Positions 1 through 5,170 of a stretch of 7,951 bases of DNA are shown in pieces; positions within the stretch are counted from its first letter, which is position 1, and every line of letters starts with the position of its first letter. The DNA is from Rhodospirillaceae bacterium (GTDB lineage Bacteria > Pseudomonadota > Alphaproteobacteria > Micavibrionales > UBA2020). The position numbers and the translations under genes are program-made. Under the pieces are notes generated by a model that was given only the letters and a program-made list of their open reading frames with translations, was not told the DNA's origin and ran no database searches. Where the stretch lies: the NCBI GenBank assembly GCA_003524565.1, contig DQGU01000078.1, forward strand, positions 1 through 7,951, given 5' to 3'.

Positions 1-14
1 CGCTCTTCCGATCT
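1..14. other. Residual Illumina adapter sequence
   Basis: The first 14 bases (CGCTCTTCCGATCT) are identical to the 3' end of the standard Illumina TruSeq/paired-end adapter. They sit exactly at the window edge, which is what an untrimmed read carried into an assembly looks like. They should not be treated as genomic sequence. Bases 15-83, after it, hold an imperfect dyad (23-38) and an A-rich stretch (53-62) but no gene I can support. Confidence 0.93.
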
Positions 15-83
15 ACCCGCTACCGCTGCATGCTGCGGCGCAAAATAATCCTGTAAAAAAAAGCGCTTAGGTCAAATTCCTGC

Positions 84-112
84 TTTACACGAATCTCGTG
101 TTGCCATAATTT
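84..112 (+). promoter_or_regulatory. Sigma70-like promoter with internal dyad, upstream of the first carboxypeptidase
   Basis: A -35 box TTTACA (84-89) and a -10 box TAATTT (107-112) are 17 bases apart. CATAAT at 105-110 is an alternative -10 with a shorter spacer. A perfect dyad, ACACGA-ATC-TCGTGT (87-101), overlaps the end of the -35 box and fills most of the spacer, a common place for a repressor operator. Transcription would begin near 119, giving a leader of about 70 bases before the TTG start at 188. The boxes are seen directly; activity is inferred. Confidence 0.5.
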
Positions 113-187
113 CAATAAACGCGCGGAAAATGCACCGCGACCCAAGCACATCGTCATCAACACGACACAGAGCGGAGAACGACCGTT

Positions 188-1396
188 TTGAAAAAAGCTT
201 CTCTATTCAAACGTCTCGCCCTCTGCATGGCGTTTCAGGCCGCAGCCCTGCCCGCGCTGGCGCAAACCGCCGCCCCCGCCGAACCGGCAGAACCGCAGCG
301 CGCCAGCCGCTATGCCTCCGTCGTCGTCGATGCCGCAAACGGCAACATGATTTACGGCCGCGACGAAGACAAGCAATTGCGCCCCGCATCGACGACCAAG
401 GTCATGACGGCCTATCTGACGTTCGAAGCGCTGAAAAACGGCACCCTGCGCCTTGACCAGGAGCTGACGGTATCGCGCCGCGCCGCCTCGCAGGAGCGCA
501 CGAACCTCGCCATGATGCGCACCAATACCTACAAAGACAAAAAGACCGGCAAGCGCCGCACCGAAACACGTCAGGTCATCACCAAAATCACCGTTGAAAA
601 CGCGCTGAAAGGCATGCTGGTACATTCCGCCAACGATGCCGCCGTGGTGCTGGCCGAAGCCATCGGCGGCAGCGTCGAGGGGTTTGCCGACAAAATGAAT
701 GCCACGGCAGAGCGCCTGGGCATGGACGACAGCCATTTCATGAACCCGAACGGCCTGCCGCATACGCGCCAGTTCACCACCGTATCGGACATGGCGAAAC
801 TGTCGGTCGCGGTCATCAAGGACTTCCCTGAATATTACCACTTCTTCGGCAACCGCACCTTCAGCTATAACGGCGTCAGCTATCGCAACTACAACAACCT
901 GCTCGGCAGCTATGACGGCGTGGACGGGCTCAAGACCGGTTTCATCCGCGTGTCCGGCTTCAACCTGACCGCATCGGCAGAGCGTGACGGCCAGCGTATC
1001 GTCGCCGTCGTTTTCGGCGCCGATAACCCCGCGCAGCGCAAGGCCGACATGACCGTACTTTTGGATTACGGCTTTGCCGTGCTGGGCAGCCAACCCAAGC
1101 CGCCCCTGCCCGTCAACCAGAACGACCCCGCCGATACCAGCGAGGACCCGGAAGAAGAAAACGCTCCCGGCTTTCAGGATACCGGCCATGTGCGCAGCCT
1201 GCCCGACCGCAGCACCTTCGCCAGCGGCCTGAACGCGCATTACAACATCAAGGCGAGCTATACCCCGCCCCAGAACATCACCCCCAAAGAAACGCTGCTG
1301 TTGCCTGCGCCCGCGCCGGAAAAAGACCTGCCGGAGCGCAAGCCGGAGCCGCTTTATATTCCCCGCAGCCCCTCGGTGCGCGGCCGCGAGATTTAA
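188..1396 (+). CDS. Serine-type D-Ala-D-Ala carboxypeptidase (peptidase S11, low-molecular-weight PBP)
   Basis: This 402-residue exported enzyme should remove the terminal D-alanine from peptidoglycan pentapeptides in the periplasm, limiting cross-linking. It has the three penicillin-binding motifs in order and at normal spacing: S68-T-T-K71 (nucleophile and lysine), S147-A-N149 and K249-T-G251. A signal peptide with KK near the start, a hydrophobic core and an AxA site predicts cleavage after A25. The start is TTG, chosen because GGAG at 174-177 lies 10 bases upstream and the n-region begins here; no better ATG exists before M14. Compared with the paralogue at 1580, it has a basic insertion at about residues 113-130 (YKDKKTGKRR) in the loop before SAN. 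The last 100 residues are proline-rich and acidic, without a SPOR domain or a clear C-terminal membrane anchor. It resembles DacA/DacF-type enzymes, but the exact subtype is not certain. A strong terminator follows, so it is probably transcribed alone. Confidence 0.93.
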   Translation: MKKASLFKRLALCMAFQAAALPALAQTAAPAEPAEPQRASRYASVVVDAANGNMIYGRDEDKQLRPASTTKVMTAYLTFEALKNGTLRLDQELTVSRRAASQERTNLAMMRTNTYKDKKTGKRRTETRQVITKITVENALKGMLVHSANDAAVVLAEAIGGSVEGFADKMNATAERLGMDDSHFMNPNGLPHTRQFTTVSDMAKLSVAVIKDFPEYYHFFGNRTFSYNGVSYRNYNNLLGSYDGVDGLKTGFIRVSGFNLTASAERDGQRIVAVVFGADNPAQRKADMTVLLDYGFAVLGSQPKPPLPVNQNDPADTSEDPEEENAPGFQDTGHVRSLPDRSTFASGLNAHYNIKASYTPPQNITPKETLLLPAPAPEKDLPERKPEPLYIPRSPSVRGREI

Positions 1397-1409
1397 ACCC
1401 GCCAAAAAT

Positions 1410-1454
1410 CACCCAAAACACGGAAATATCCCGATATTTCCGTGTTTTTTGGTG
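1410..1454 (+). terminator. Rho-independent terminator after the first carboxypeptidase
   Basis: A perfect 15-bp stem (1415-1429 with 1434-1448) encloses a four-base loop (CCCG) and runs into T1445-T1450. The outer CACC (1410-1413) can also pair with GGTG (1451-1454) across a small bulge. It begins 13 bases after the stop codon. It separates the first carboxypeptidase from the leader ORF and second carboxypeptidase. Confidence 0.88.
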
Positions 1455-1463
1455 CGCCGCGAC

Positions 1464-1492
1464 TAGACAAACCAGCCAAAGCGGCCTACCAT
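1464..1492 (+). promoter_or_regulatory. Possible promoter for the leader ORF and SPOR carboxypeptidase
   Basis: TAGACA (1464-1469; 5 of 6 matches to the -35 consensus) is followed 17 bases later by TACCAT (1487-1492; 4 of 6 to the -10 consensus). The TATTAA at 1492-1497 is an alternative -10 with a long spacer. A promoter is expected here because a strong terminator lies just upstream. However, initiation at the first pair would start about where the leader Shine-Dalgarno begins, leaving a very short 5' leader, so the position is uncertain. Confidence 0.3.
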
Positions 1493-1508
1493 ATTAAGGG
1501 AGGGGTAA

Positions 1509-1583
1509 ATGCAAAAACCGCATTTATGCCAAGGGGTTCATTGCGCCGGAAAAATCCGGGCACGAAGGGTTTTTAAGACGTGA
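1509..1583 (+). CDS. Candidate 24-codon leader ORF coupled to the SPOR carboxypeptidase
   Basis: This short ORF encodes 24 residues, starting MQKPHLC and ending RRVFKT. Its ATG (1509) follows a run AGGGAGGGG (1497-1505), the strongest Shine-Dalgarno-like site in the window, with GGAGG placed five bases from the start. Its TGA stop (1581-1583) overlaps the GTG start of the carboxypeptidase at 1580 as GTGA, the classical geometry for translational coupling. The start codon lies inside a perfect 7-bp hairpin (1506-1512 with 1520-1526, loop AAAAACC). A second small hairpin (1546-1550 with 1555-1559) falls mid-ORF. The peptide is basic and has two cysteines and no membrane segment. It may act only through being translated. 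No homologue is recognised, and chance cannot be excluded for so short a frame. Confidence 0.5.
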   Translation: MQKPHLCQGVHCAGKIRARRVFKT

Positions 1584-3001
1584 AACGGCTTTTTTTCATG
1601 CTGATTGCGGCCTTGCTTGTGGCCTGCTTTGCCGTGGGGCATGCGGAGGCCGCGCGTAAAGGCCAGAAAAAAGCCAACCAGCCGAATTACAAATACGCCT
1701 CCATCGTCATCGATGCCGCAACGGGCGTGGTCGTGAGCGAGAGCAACCCCGACAAAATCCTGCACCCCGCGTCACTGACCAAGATGATGACGCTTTACCT
1801 GACCTTCGAGGCTATCCAGCAAGGCCAGCTGCGCAAGACGCAGCGCCTGCGCGTCTCCAGCCATGCAGCATCGCAGCCGCCGTCCAAAATCGGGCTGGAG
1901 CCGGGCGATACCATCCGCGTCGAAGACGCTATCCTGTCGCTGGTCACACGTTCGGCCAATGATATCTCTGTCGTGCTGGCGGAAGGCATCGGGGGCAGCG
2001 AATACCGCTTCGCGCGCCTGATGACGGCCAAGGCAAAGCAGCTGGGCATGCGCAACAGCCATTTCGTCAACGCGCACGGTCTGCACGACCCGCTGCAAAT
2101 TTCAACCGCGCGCGATATGGCGACGCTCGGCCGTGCCTTGATGCGCGACTTCCCGCTGGAATACCGTTATTTCAGCACCAACAAATTTGTGTATGCGGGC
2201 AATACCTACCGCAACCACAACCGCATGCTGGAAAGCTACGAAGGCATGGACGGCATTAAAACCGGCTATGTTGCCGCATCGGGCTACAACCTTGTTGCCT
2301 CCGCCGTGCGCGATGGCCGCCGTTTGATTGGCGTTGTTTTCGGCGGCCGCACCGCCACATCGCGCAACGAGCACATGGCCGATATTCTGGATGCCGGCTT
2401 TACCCGTCTGAGCAGCCCGCAAGTCGCCCGCCGTATCCAGCAGCAGCAAAACACAACCACGCTGGCCAGCGCCGCGCCGCAGCCTGACGTCCGCCTGCCG
2501 GTGCGCAAACCGGGCTCCGCACCCGCTGTGCTGGCCGTTGACCGCGCGCTTGCCAGCAACAAAGTCGCCATGAACGACAGCCTGCGCAGCGATGAAGAAG
2601 ACATCAACACCGGCCTTGTCGGCGTGCAGCAGGGCGACAGAAACGGCGGCGGCAGCGACACGCTGTTCATCAAAGAAAATCTGGCCAGCAAAGGCCCGCG
2701 CATCATTCACAACATGGCGCCCGCTACAGGCAGCGGCCCCGTGCGCCAAGCGACCGGCGCGGATGTATGGGCGATACAAATCGGCGCCTTTTCGACGCAT
2801 GACGCGGGGCTGGCCGCGCTGGGCGGCGTGCGCGACCGTTTGCCGAAAACGATTTCAGGACGCAGCCAATACATCATCGCCCCGCTGATGACCAGCCGCG
2901 GCGTGATTTACCGCGCGCGCCTATCAGGGCTCAGCCGCGACCAGGCCACACAGGCCTGCCGCATCCTGAAAGACAATTGCCTCGTGCTGGCAGCGCAATA
3001 A
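1580..3001 (+). CDS. D-Ala-D-Ala carboxypeptidase (S11) with C-terminal SPOR domain
   Basis: This 473-residue exported carboxypeptidase is a diverged tandem paralogue of the gene at 188. The catalytic motifs are S65-L-T-K68, S125-A-N127 and K227-T-G229. After a low-complexity linker (about 285-390) comes a SPOR domain (about 394-470, VWAIQIGAFS near its start). Domains of this type bind glycan strands stripped of stem peptides at the division site, so the enzyme probably trims septal wall. Start: GTG, with AAGGG (1565-1569) 10 bases upstream; an in-frame stop at 1574-1576 rules out a longer form. The N-terminus allows two readings: signal peptidase I cleavage after A24 (HAEA), or a lipoprotein signal at C16 (LVAC lipobox). 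Its start overlaps the stop of the small leader ORF. This architecture is common in Alphaproteobacteria. No terminator is evident after it; the next gene begins 148 bases on. Confidence 0.94.
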   Translation: MKRLFFMLIAALLVACFAVGHAEAARKGQKKANQPNYKYASIVIDAATGVVVSESNPDKILHPASLTKMMTLYLTFEAIQQGQLRKTQRLRVSSHAASQPPSKIGLEPGDTIRVEDAILSLVTRSANDISVVLAEGIGGSEYRFARLMTAKAKQLGMRNSHFVNAHGLHDPLQISTARDMATLGRALMRDFPLEYRYFSTNKFVYAGNTYRNHNRMLESYEGMDGIKTGYVAASGYNLVASAVRDGRRLIGVVFGGRTATSRNEHMADILDAGFTRLSSPQVARRIQQQQNTTTLASAAPQPDVRLPVRKPGSAPAVLAVDRALASNKVAMNDSLRSDEEDINTGLVGVQQGDRNGGGSDTLFIKENLASKGPRIIHNMAPATGSGPVRQATGADVWAIQIGAFSTHDAGLAALGGVRDRLPKTISGRSQYIIAPLMTSRGVIYRARLSGLSRDQATQACRILKDNCLVLAAQ

Positions 3002-3149
3002 ACAAGGCGATTGCGGCACAGAAACGGCGCGCGGCGGCCTGTATCCGCCAGCCCGCCCAAAACAAAAAACACTTTAAAGATAACGGCTTTTTAGACGGCT
3101 GGAACAGAAGCACGTTCCCGTCCGTTCGTTCATCAGGGAGGATTGTGCC

Positions 3150-3491
3150 ATGGCAACGACACAGATACCCGAACCGCCCCCGCCGGAGCTGCCGCCGGGC
3201 ATTCCCAAAATCGCCATGCGTATTTTGGTTTTCGGATTCGTACAGGGTGTCAGTTACCGCCGCTGGCTGCAGGGCGAAGCCTTGTCGCGCGGCGTGAACG
3301 GCTGGACGCGCAACCGCAGCGACGGCACAGTAGAGGGGCTTTTGCACGGCGACCCGCGGCAGGTCGAAGACCTTATCCGCGCCTGCCGCCACGGACCCAT
3401 GATGGCGCGTGTTGACAGGGTGCAGGCCGAACCCGCAGAATACGACGGCTTGGTAGAAGACTTTCGCATCGAAGCTGCGATTGAAGTCTGA
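3150..3491 (+). CDS. acyP: Acylphosphatase
   Basis: This cytoplasmic protein of 113 residues is predicted to hydrolyse carboxyl-phosphate bonds such as those of acyl phosphates and 1,3-bisphosphoglycerate. The acylphosphatase signature is clear: VFGFVQGVSYRRW (27-39), with R37 as the phosphate-binding arginine, and GWTRNRSDGTVEG (51-63), with N55 as the catalytic asparagine. The domain is of normal length, but about 20 extra N-terminal residues, rich in proline (PEPPPPELPPGIP), precede it. The start is supported by AGGGAGG at 3135-3141, eight bases before the ATG. An exported TPR protein follows 45 bases later on the same strand and may be co-transcribed. The 148 bases upstream are partly A-rich and contain a weak GC stem (3033-3037 with 3045-3049) but no promoter I can defend. 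Confidence 0.92.
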   Translation: MATTQIPEPPPPELPPGIPKIAMRILVFGFVQGVSYRRWLQGEALSRGVNGWTRNRSDGTVEGLLHGDPRQVEDLIRACRHGPMMARVDRVQAEPAEYDGLVEDFRIEAAIEV

Positions 3492-3536
3492 TATAAATCC
3501 CCGCGGCCTGTTCGCCCCTCAAAGAAAGACGTTTCC

Positions 3537-4055
3537 ATGCGCCTGCCGATTTTATCCGCCCGTGCCCTTGCCCTTGCCCTTGTGCTTGCCTGCGCCGTGA
3601 TGGTTGCGGGCGCGCAGATGTCGCACGCCAATGACAGCGCGGGCGATGACATGGCCAAATCCGCTGAAGTGCCCTTCCGCGAAGACTCCGGCCTGATTAC
3701 CGCCGAATATTATCTGGCGACGGGGAAATACATGCAGTCGCTGGATGTGCTGGGCGGCGTTTTGCAGCGCCATCCGCAAAACGCGGATGCCTATGTCTAT
3801 CGCGGCTATGCGTACCAAAAACTCGGCGACAAGAAAAAGGCACGCGAAAATTACCGCACCGCTCTTACCCTCAATCCGCGGCATCTGGGCGCGAATAAAT
3901 ATGTCGGGAATCTGTGGCTGGAAGATGGCGACCTGGCCCGTGCGATGGAGCAGTTGCAGGCCATGATATACATCTGCGCCGGCACCTATTGCGCCGAGGT
4001 TGACGAATTGCAGAACGATATCAACCGTTTCCGCACACAAAAAAAATCCAAATAA
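3537..4055 (+). CDS. Exported tetratricopeptide-repeat protein
   Basis: This 172-residue protein has a signal peptide (hydrophobic about 10-26) and a likely cleavage site after SHA (A31), placing it in the periplasm. Residues 52 to about 145 form roughly three TPR units. The clearest spans about 84-117, with A85, G90, Y91, G97, A102 and Y106 in TPR positions and a closing NP (113-114). TPRs are protein-docking scaffolds, so a partner is implied but not identified. After the last repeat lie two cysteines (C147, C152; ICAGTYCAEVDEL), a pattern I associate with alphaproteobacterial periplasmic TPR proteins and a possible disulphide. The C-terminus is basic (KKSK). AAAGAAAGA upstream gives a modest ribosome-binding site. 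It may share a transcript with the acylphosphatase, 45 bases away. Three tandem CCCTTG hexamers (3565-3582) encode Leu-Ala repeats in the signal peptide. Confidence 0.85.
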   Translation: MRLPILSARALALALVLACAVMVAGAQMSHANDSAGDDMAKSAEVPFREDSGLITAEYYLATGKYMQSLDVLGGVLQRHPQNADAYVYRGYAYQKLGDKKKARENYRTALTLNPRHLGANKYVGNLWLEDGDLARAMEQLQAMIYICAGTYCAEVDELQNDINRFRTQKKSK

Positions 4056-4098
4056 AATCCGGATAACGGATATTAACCCGCCGTTCAGCGATACATGC

Positions 4099-4104
4099 TA
4101 CAAT
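4099..4104 (+). promoter_or_regulatory. Possible -10 box before the ankyrin gene
   Basis: TACAAT (4099-4104) matches five of six bases of the -10 consensus and lies 35 bases before the chosen ATG at 4140. No good -35 box is visible at the usual spacing, so only the -10 element is called. If used, transcription would begin near 4111, which would exclude the upstream ATG at 4095 as a start. Confidence 0.25.
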
Positions 4105-4139
4105 GGCGCTGTATTCGCAAAAGACGCCTGGGACAGGAC

Positions 4140-4646
4140 ATGAGCCTCGCCAACGCCTTTAACAATGCCGCCGCCGGCGCGCCTTTCGTCCCCCTTGACC
4201 GCAAGGCGCTGGGGCAGGAGCTTATCGACCTTGCCCGCCGCCCGATGGACGGCGCGTCGCAAAACCTCAATATCAACCAGCGCGCTCAAGAGCTGCTGGA
4301 CAAAGGCGCCGACATCACCGTGACAGATGCCGAACACGGCCGCACCGCGCTTATCTGGGCGGTGCAATCGGGGCGCCTGCGCATTGTCGAAGCCATTCTC
4401 AAACACGAACCGAACCTGAATGCGCGCGGCAACGACGGGCAATCCGCGATGGATATCGCGCTCAAGAACCCGAACAAGAACAAACAGATTGTCGATTTGC
4501 TGCGCAAGGCACAGGACGCCGCGCGCGCCAAGCTGATTGAAGAGCTGAACGACATGCGCTCGCGCCGCGACTTCACGCCGCTCAAGCCTCTCAATATCCA
4601 AAAACGTCCGCACCGCCGCGGCAACAACGGGCAAGGGCGGCGTTAA
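4140..4646 (+). CDS. Ankyrin-repeat protein
   Basis: This is a small protein of 168 residues without a signal peptide, so probably cytoplasmic. After about 45 residues it has ankyrin-type repeats: a degenerate first unit ending LLDKGADITVTD, a clear second unit (GRTALIWAVQSGRLRIVEAI) and a third beginning NDGQSAMDIALKN and closing IVDLLRKA. Ankyrin repeats form protein-protein interfaces; no enzymatic domain is present and the partner is unknown. The C-terminal 35 residues are strongly basic (KRPHRRGNNGQGRR at the end) and could bind nucleic acid or an acidic partner. An in-frame ATG at 4095 would add 15 residues. I prefer 4140 because GGGA at 4130-4133 sits six bases before it and the earlier ATG lies next to the likely -10 box. 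It is separated from the TPR gene by 84 bases. Confidence 0.82.
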   Translation: MSLANAFNNAAAGAPFVPLDRKALGQELIDLARRPMDGASQNLNINQRAQELLDKGADITVTDAEHGRTALIWAVQSGRLRIVEAILKHEPNLNARGNDGQSAMDIALKNPNKNKQIVDLLRKAQDAARAKLIEELNDMRSRRDFTPLKPLNIQKRPHRRGNNGQGRR

Positions 4647-4696
4647 GCTCCCCCGCCCAAGAACAGCCATCTCATTGAAATATAAAAGCCCTTTAA

Positions 4697-4713
4697 GCCG
4701 TCCCGTGGACGGT
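4697..4713. repeat. Short hairpin after the ankyrin gene
   Basis: CCGTCC (4698-4703) pairs with GGACGG (4707-4712) around a CGT loop, with an added G-U pair outside. It lies 51 bases after the ankyrin stop and 20 bases before the next -35 box. The nearest T-run (4726-4729) is 13 bases away, too far for a textbook terminator, so its role is open: weak terminator, 3'-end stabiliser or nothing. Confidence 0.35.
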
Positions 4714-4731
4714 GCCACAGCTCTGTTTTCC

Positions 4732-4759
4732 TTGTAAAGTTTCTTTCATTATGTATATT
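4732..4759 (+). promoter_or_regulatory. Sigma70-like promoter for the HRKDGPA-repeat gene
   Basis: TTGTAA (4732-4737) and TATATT (4754-4759; five of six to consensus) are separated by 16 bases. A TG directly before the -10 box recalls an extended -10, although it lacks the usual intervening base. The surrounding stretch (4724-4762) is unusually AT-rich for this window. Initiation near 4766 would leave about 30 bases before the ATG at 4795. Confidence 0.5.
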
Positions 4760-4794
4760 AATGCCCAAGGCTCCCCCTATGCGAGGCTACGAAC

Positions 4795-5091
4795 ATGACC
4801 GCTAAAGCACAGTTTCAAAACAGCGCCGCCAGCGAAAGCGCACAACCGCAAACCCGTACCGATGGCACGGTCGAATGGCGTTTGGCCGGCGTGCTGCACA
4901 GAAAAGACGGCCCCGCGATTGAAAACGCGAATGGCGAAAAAGAATGGTTCTGGCACGGCCAGCAACTCTCCGAAGAAGATTTCTGGCGCGCATCCATCGA
5001 GGATGGCGCCCTAAGCACGGAACGCGCCACCATGCTCAAAAACGACATCAGCGTGCCGCAAATCAAAATAAAACCGCGCCGCATAAAATAA
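4795..5091 (+). CDS. Small protein with an HRKDGPA-type (MORN-like) repeat
   Basis: This 98-residue soluble protein of unknown function has no signal peptide or membrane segment. Its centre holds two related units about 23 residues apart: DGTVEWRLAGVLHRKDGPA (23-41), then NGEKEWFWHGQQLSEEDF (46-63). The alternation of W..xG and HRxDGPA resembles a short beta-type repeat that I recall from phage, giant-virus and scattered bacterial proteins, usually in many copies. Here one full and one degraded copy remain. The last 15 residues are basic (KIKPRRIK). GAGG at 4783-4786, eight bases upstream, supports the start. The gene has its own promoter and a bidirectional terminator after it, so it is a single-gene unit convergent with nrdB. 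The gene itself is well supported; the family call is tentative. Confidence 0.72.
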   Translation: MTAKAQFQNSAASESAQPQTRTDGTVEWRLAGVLHRKDGPAIENANGEKEWFWHGQQLSEEDFWRASIEDGALSTERATMLKNDISVPQIKIKPRRIK

Positions 5092-5114
5092 GCACACAAA
5101 ACCCCGCGCAGAAG

Positions 5115-5146
5115 AAAAACCCCCGGCCGCCGTGCCGGGGGTTTTC
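5115..5146. terminator. Bidirectional terminator between the convergent small gene and nrdB
   Basis: A 12-bp perfect stem (AAAACCCCCGGC, 5116-5127, with its complement at 5134-5145) encloses a six-base loop. T5142-T5145 follows on the + strand, and the A5115-A5119 run gives five T on the - strand. It therefore serves both the gene ending at 5091 and nrdB, whose stop is at 5171-5173. Confidence 0.9.
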
Positions 5147-5170
5147 TTGTAAGTATCAGGAGTAACGGTA

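Noticed and set aside
23..38. Imperfect dyad CCGCTGCATGCTGCGG
   Set aside because: It has a central mismatch pair and no loop, sits next to the adapter remnant at the contig edge, and its context is missing.
130..456. A 108-codon + strand frame starting before the first carboxypeptidase
   Set aside because: It overlaps the carboxypeptidase in another frame and gives an Arg/Ser-rich product without motifs.
203..1405. A 400-codon open frame on the - strand across the first carboxypeptidase
   Set aside because: It is the antisense shadow of a gene with complete catalytic motifs; its product is low-complexity and matches no family I know. GC-rich codon use in the real frame keeps the opposite frame open.
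2102..2800. A 232-codon - strand frame inside the SPOR carboxypeptidase
   Set aside because: Antisense shadow with Ala/Gly/Arg-rich product and no ribosome-binding site or recognisable motif.
3033..3049. GGCGG...CCGCC stem after the SPOR carboxypeptidase
   Set aside because: Five pairs and followed by A-rich, not T-rich, sequence; not supported as a terminator.
4046..4062. Small ATCCG...CGGAT inverted repeat after the TPR gene
   Set aside because: Only five pairs with no following T-run; not enough to call a terminator.
4095..4139. Upstream ATG extending the ankyrin protein by 15 residues
   Set aside because: It lies beside the likely -10 box and has no ribosome-binding site; the ATG at 4140 has a better-placed one.
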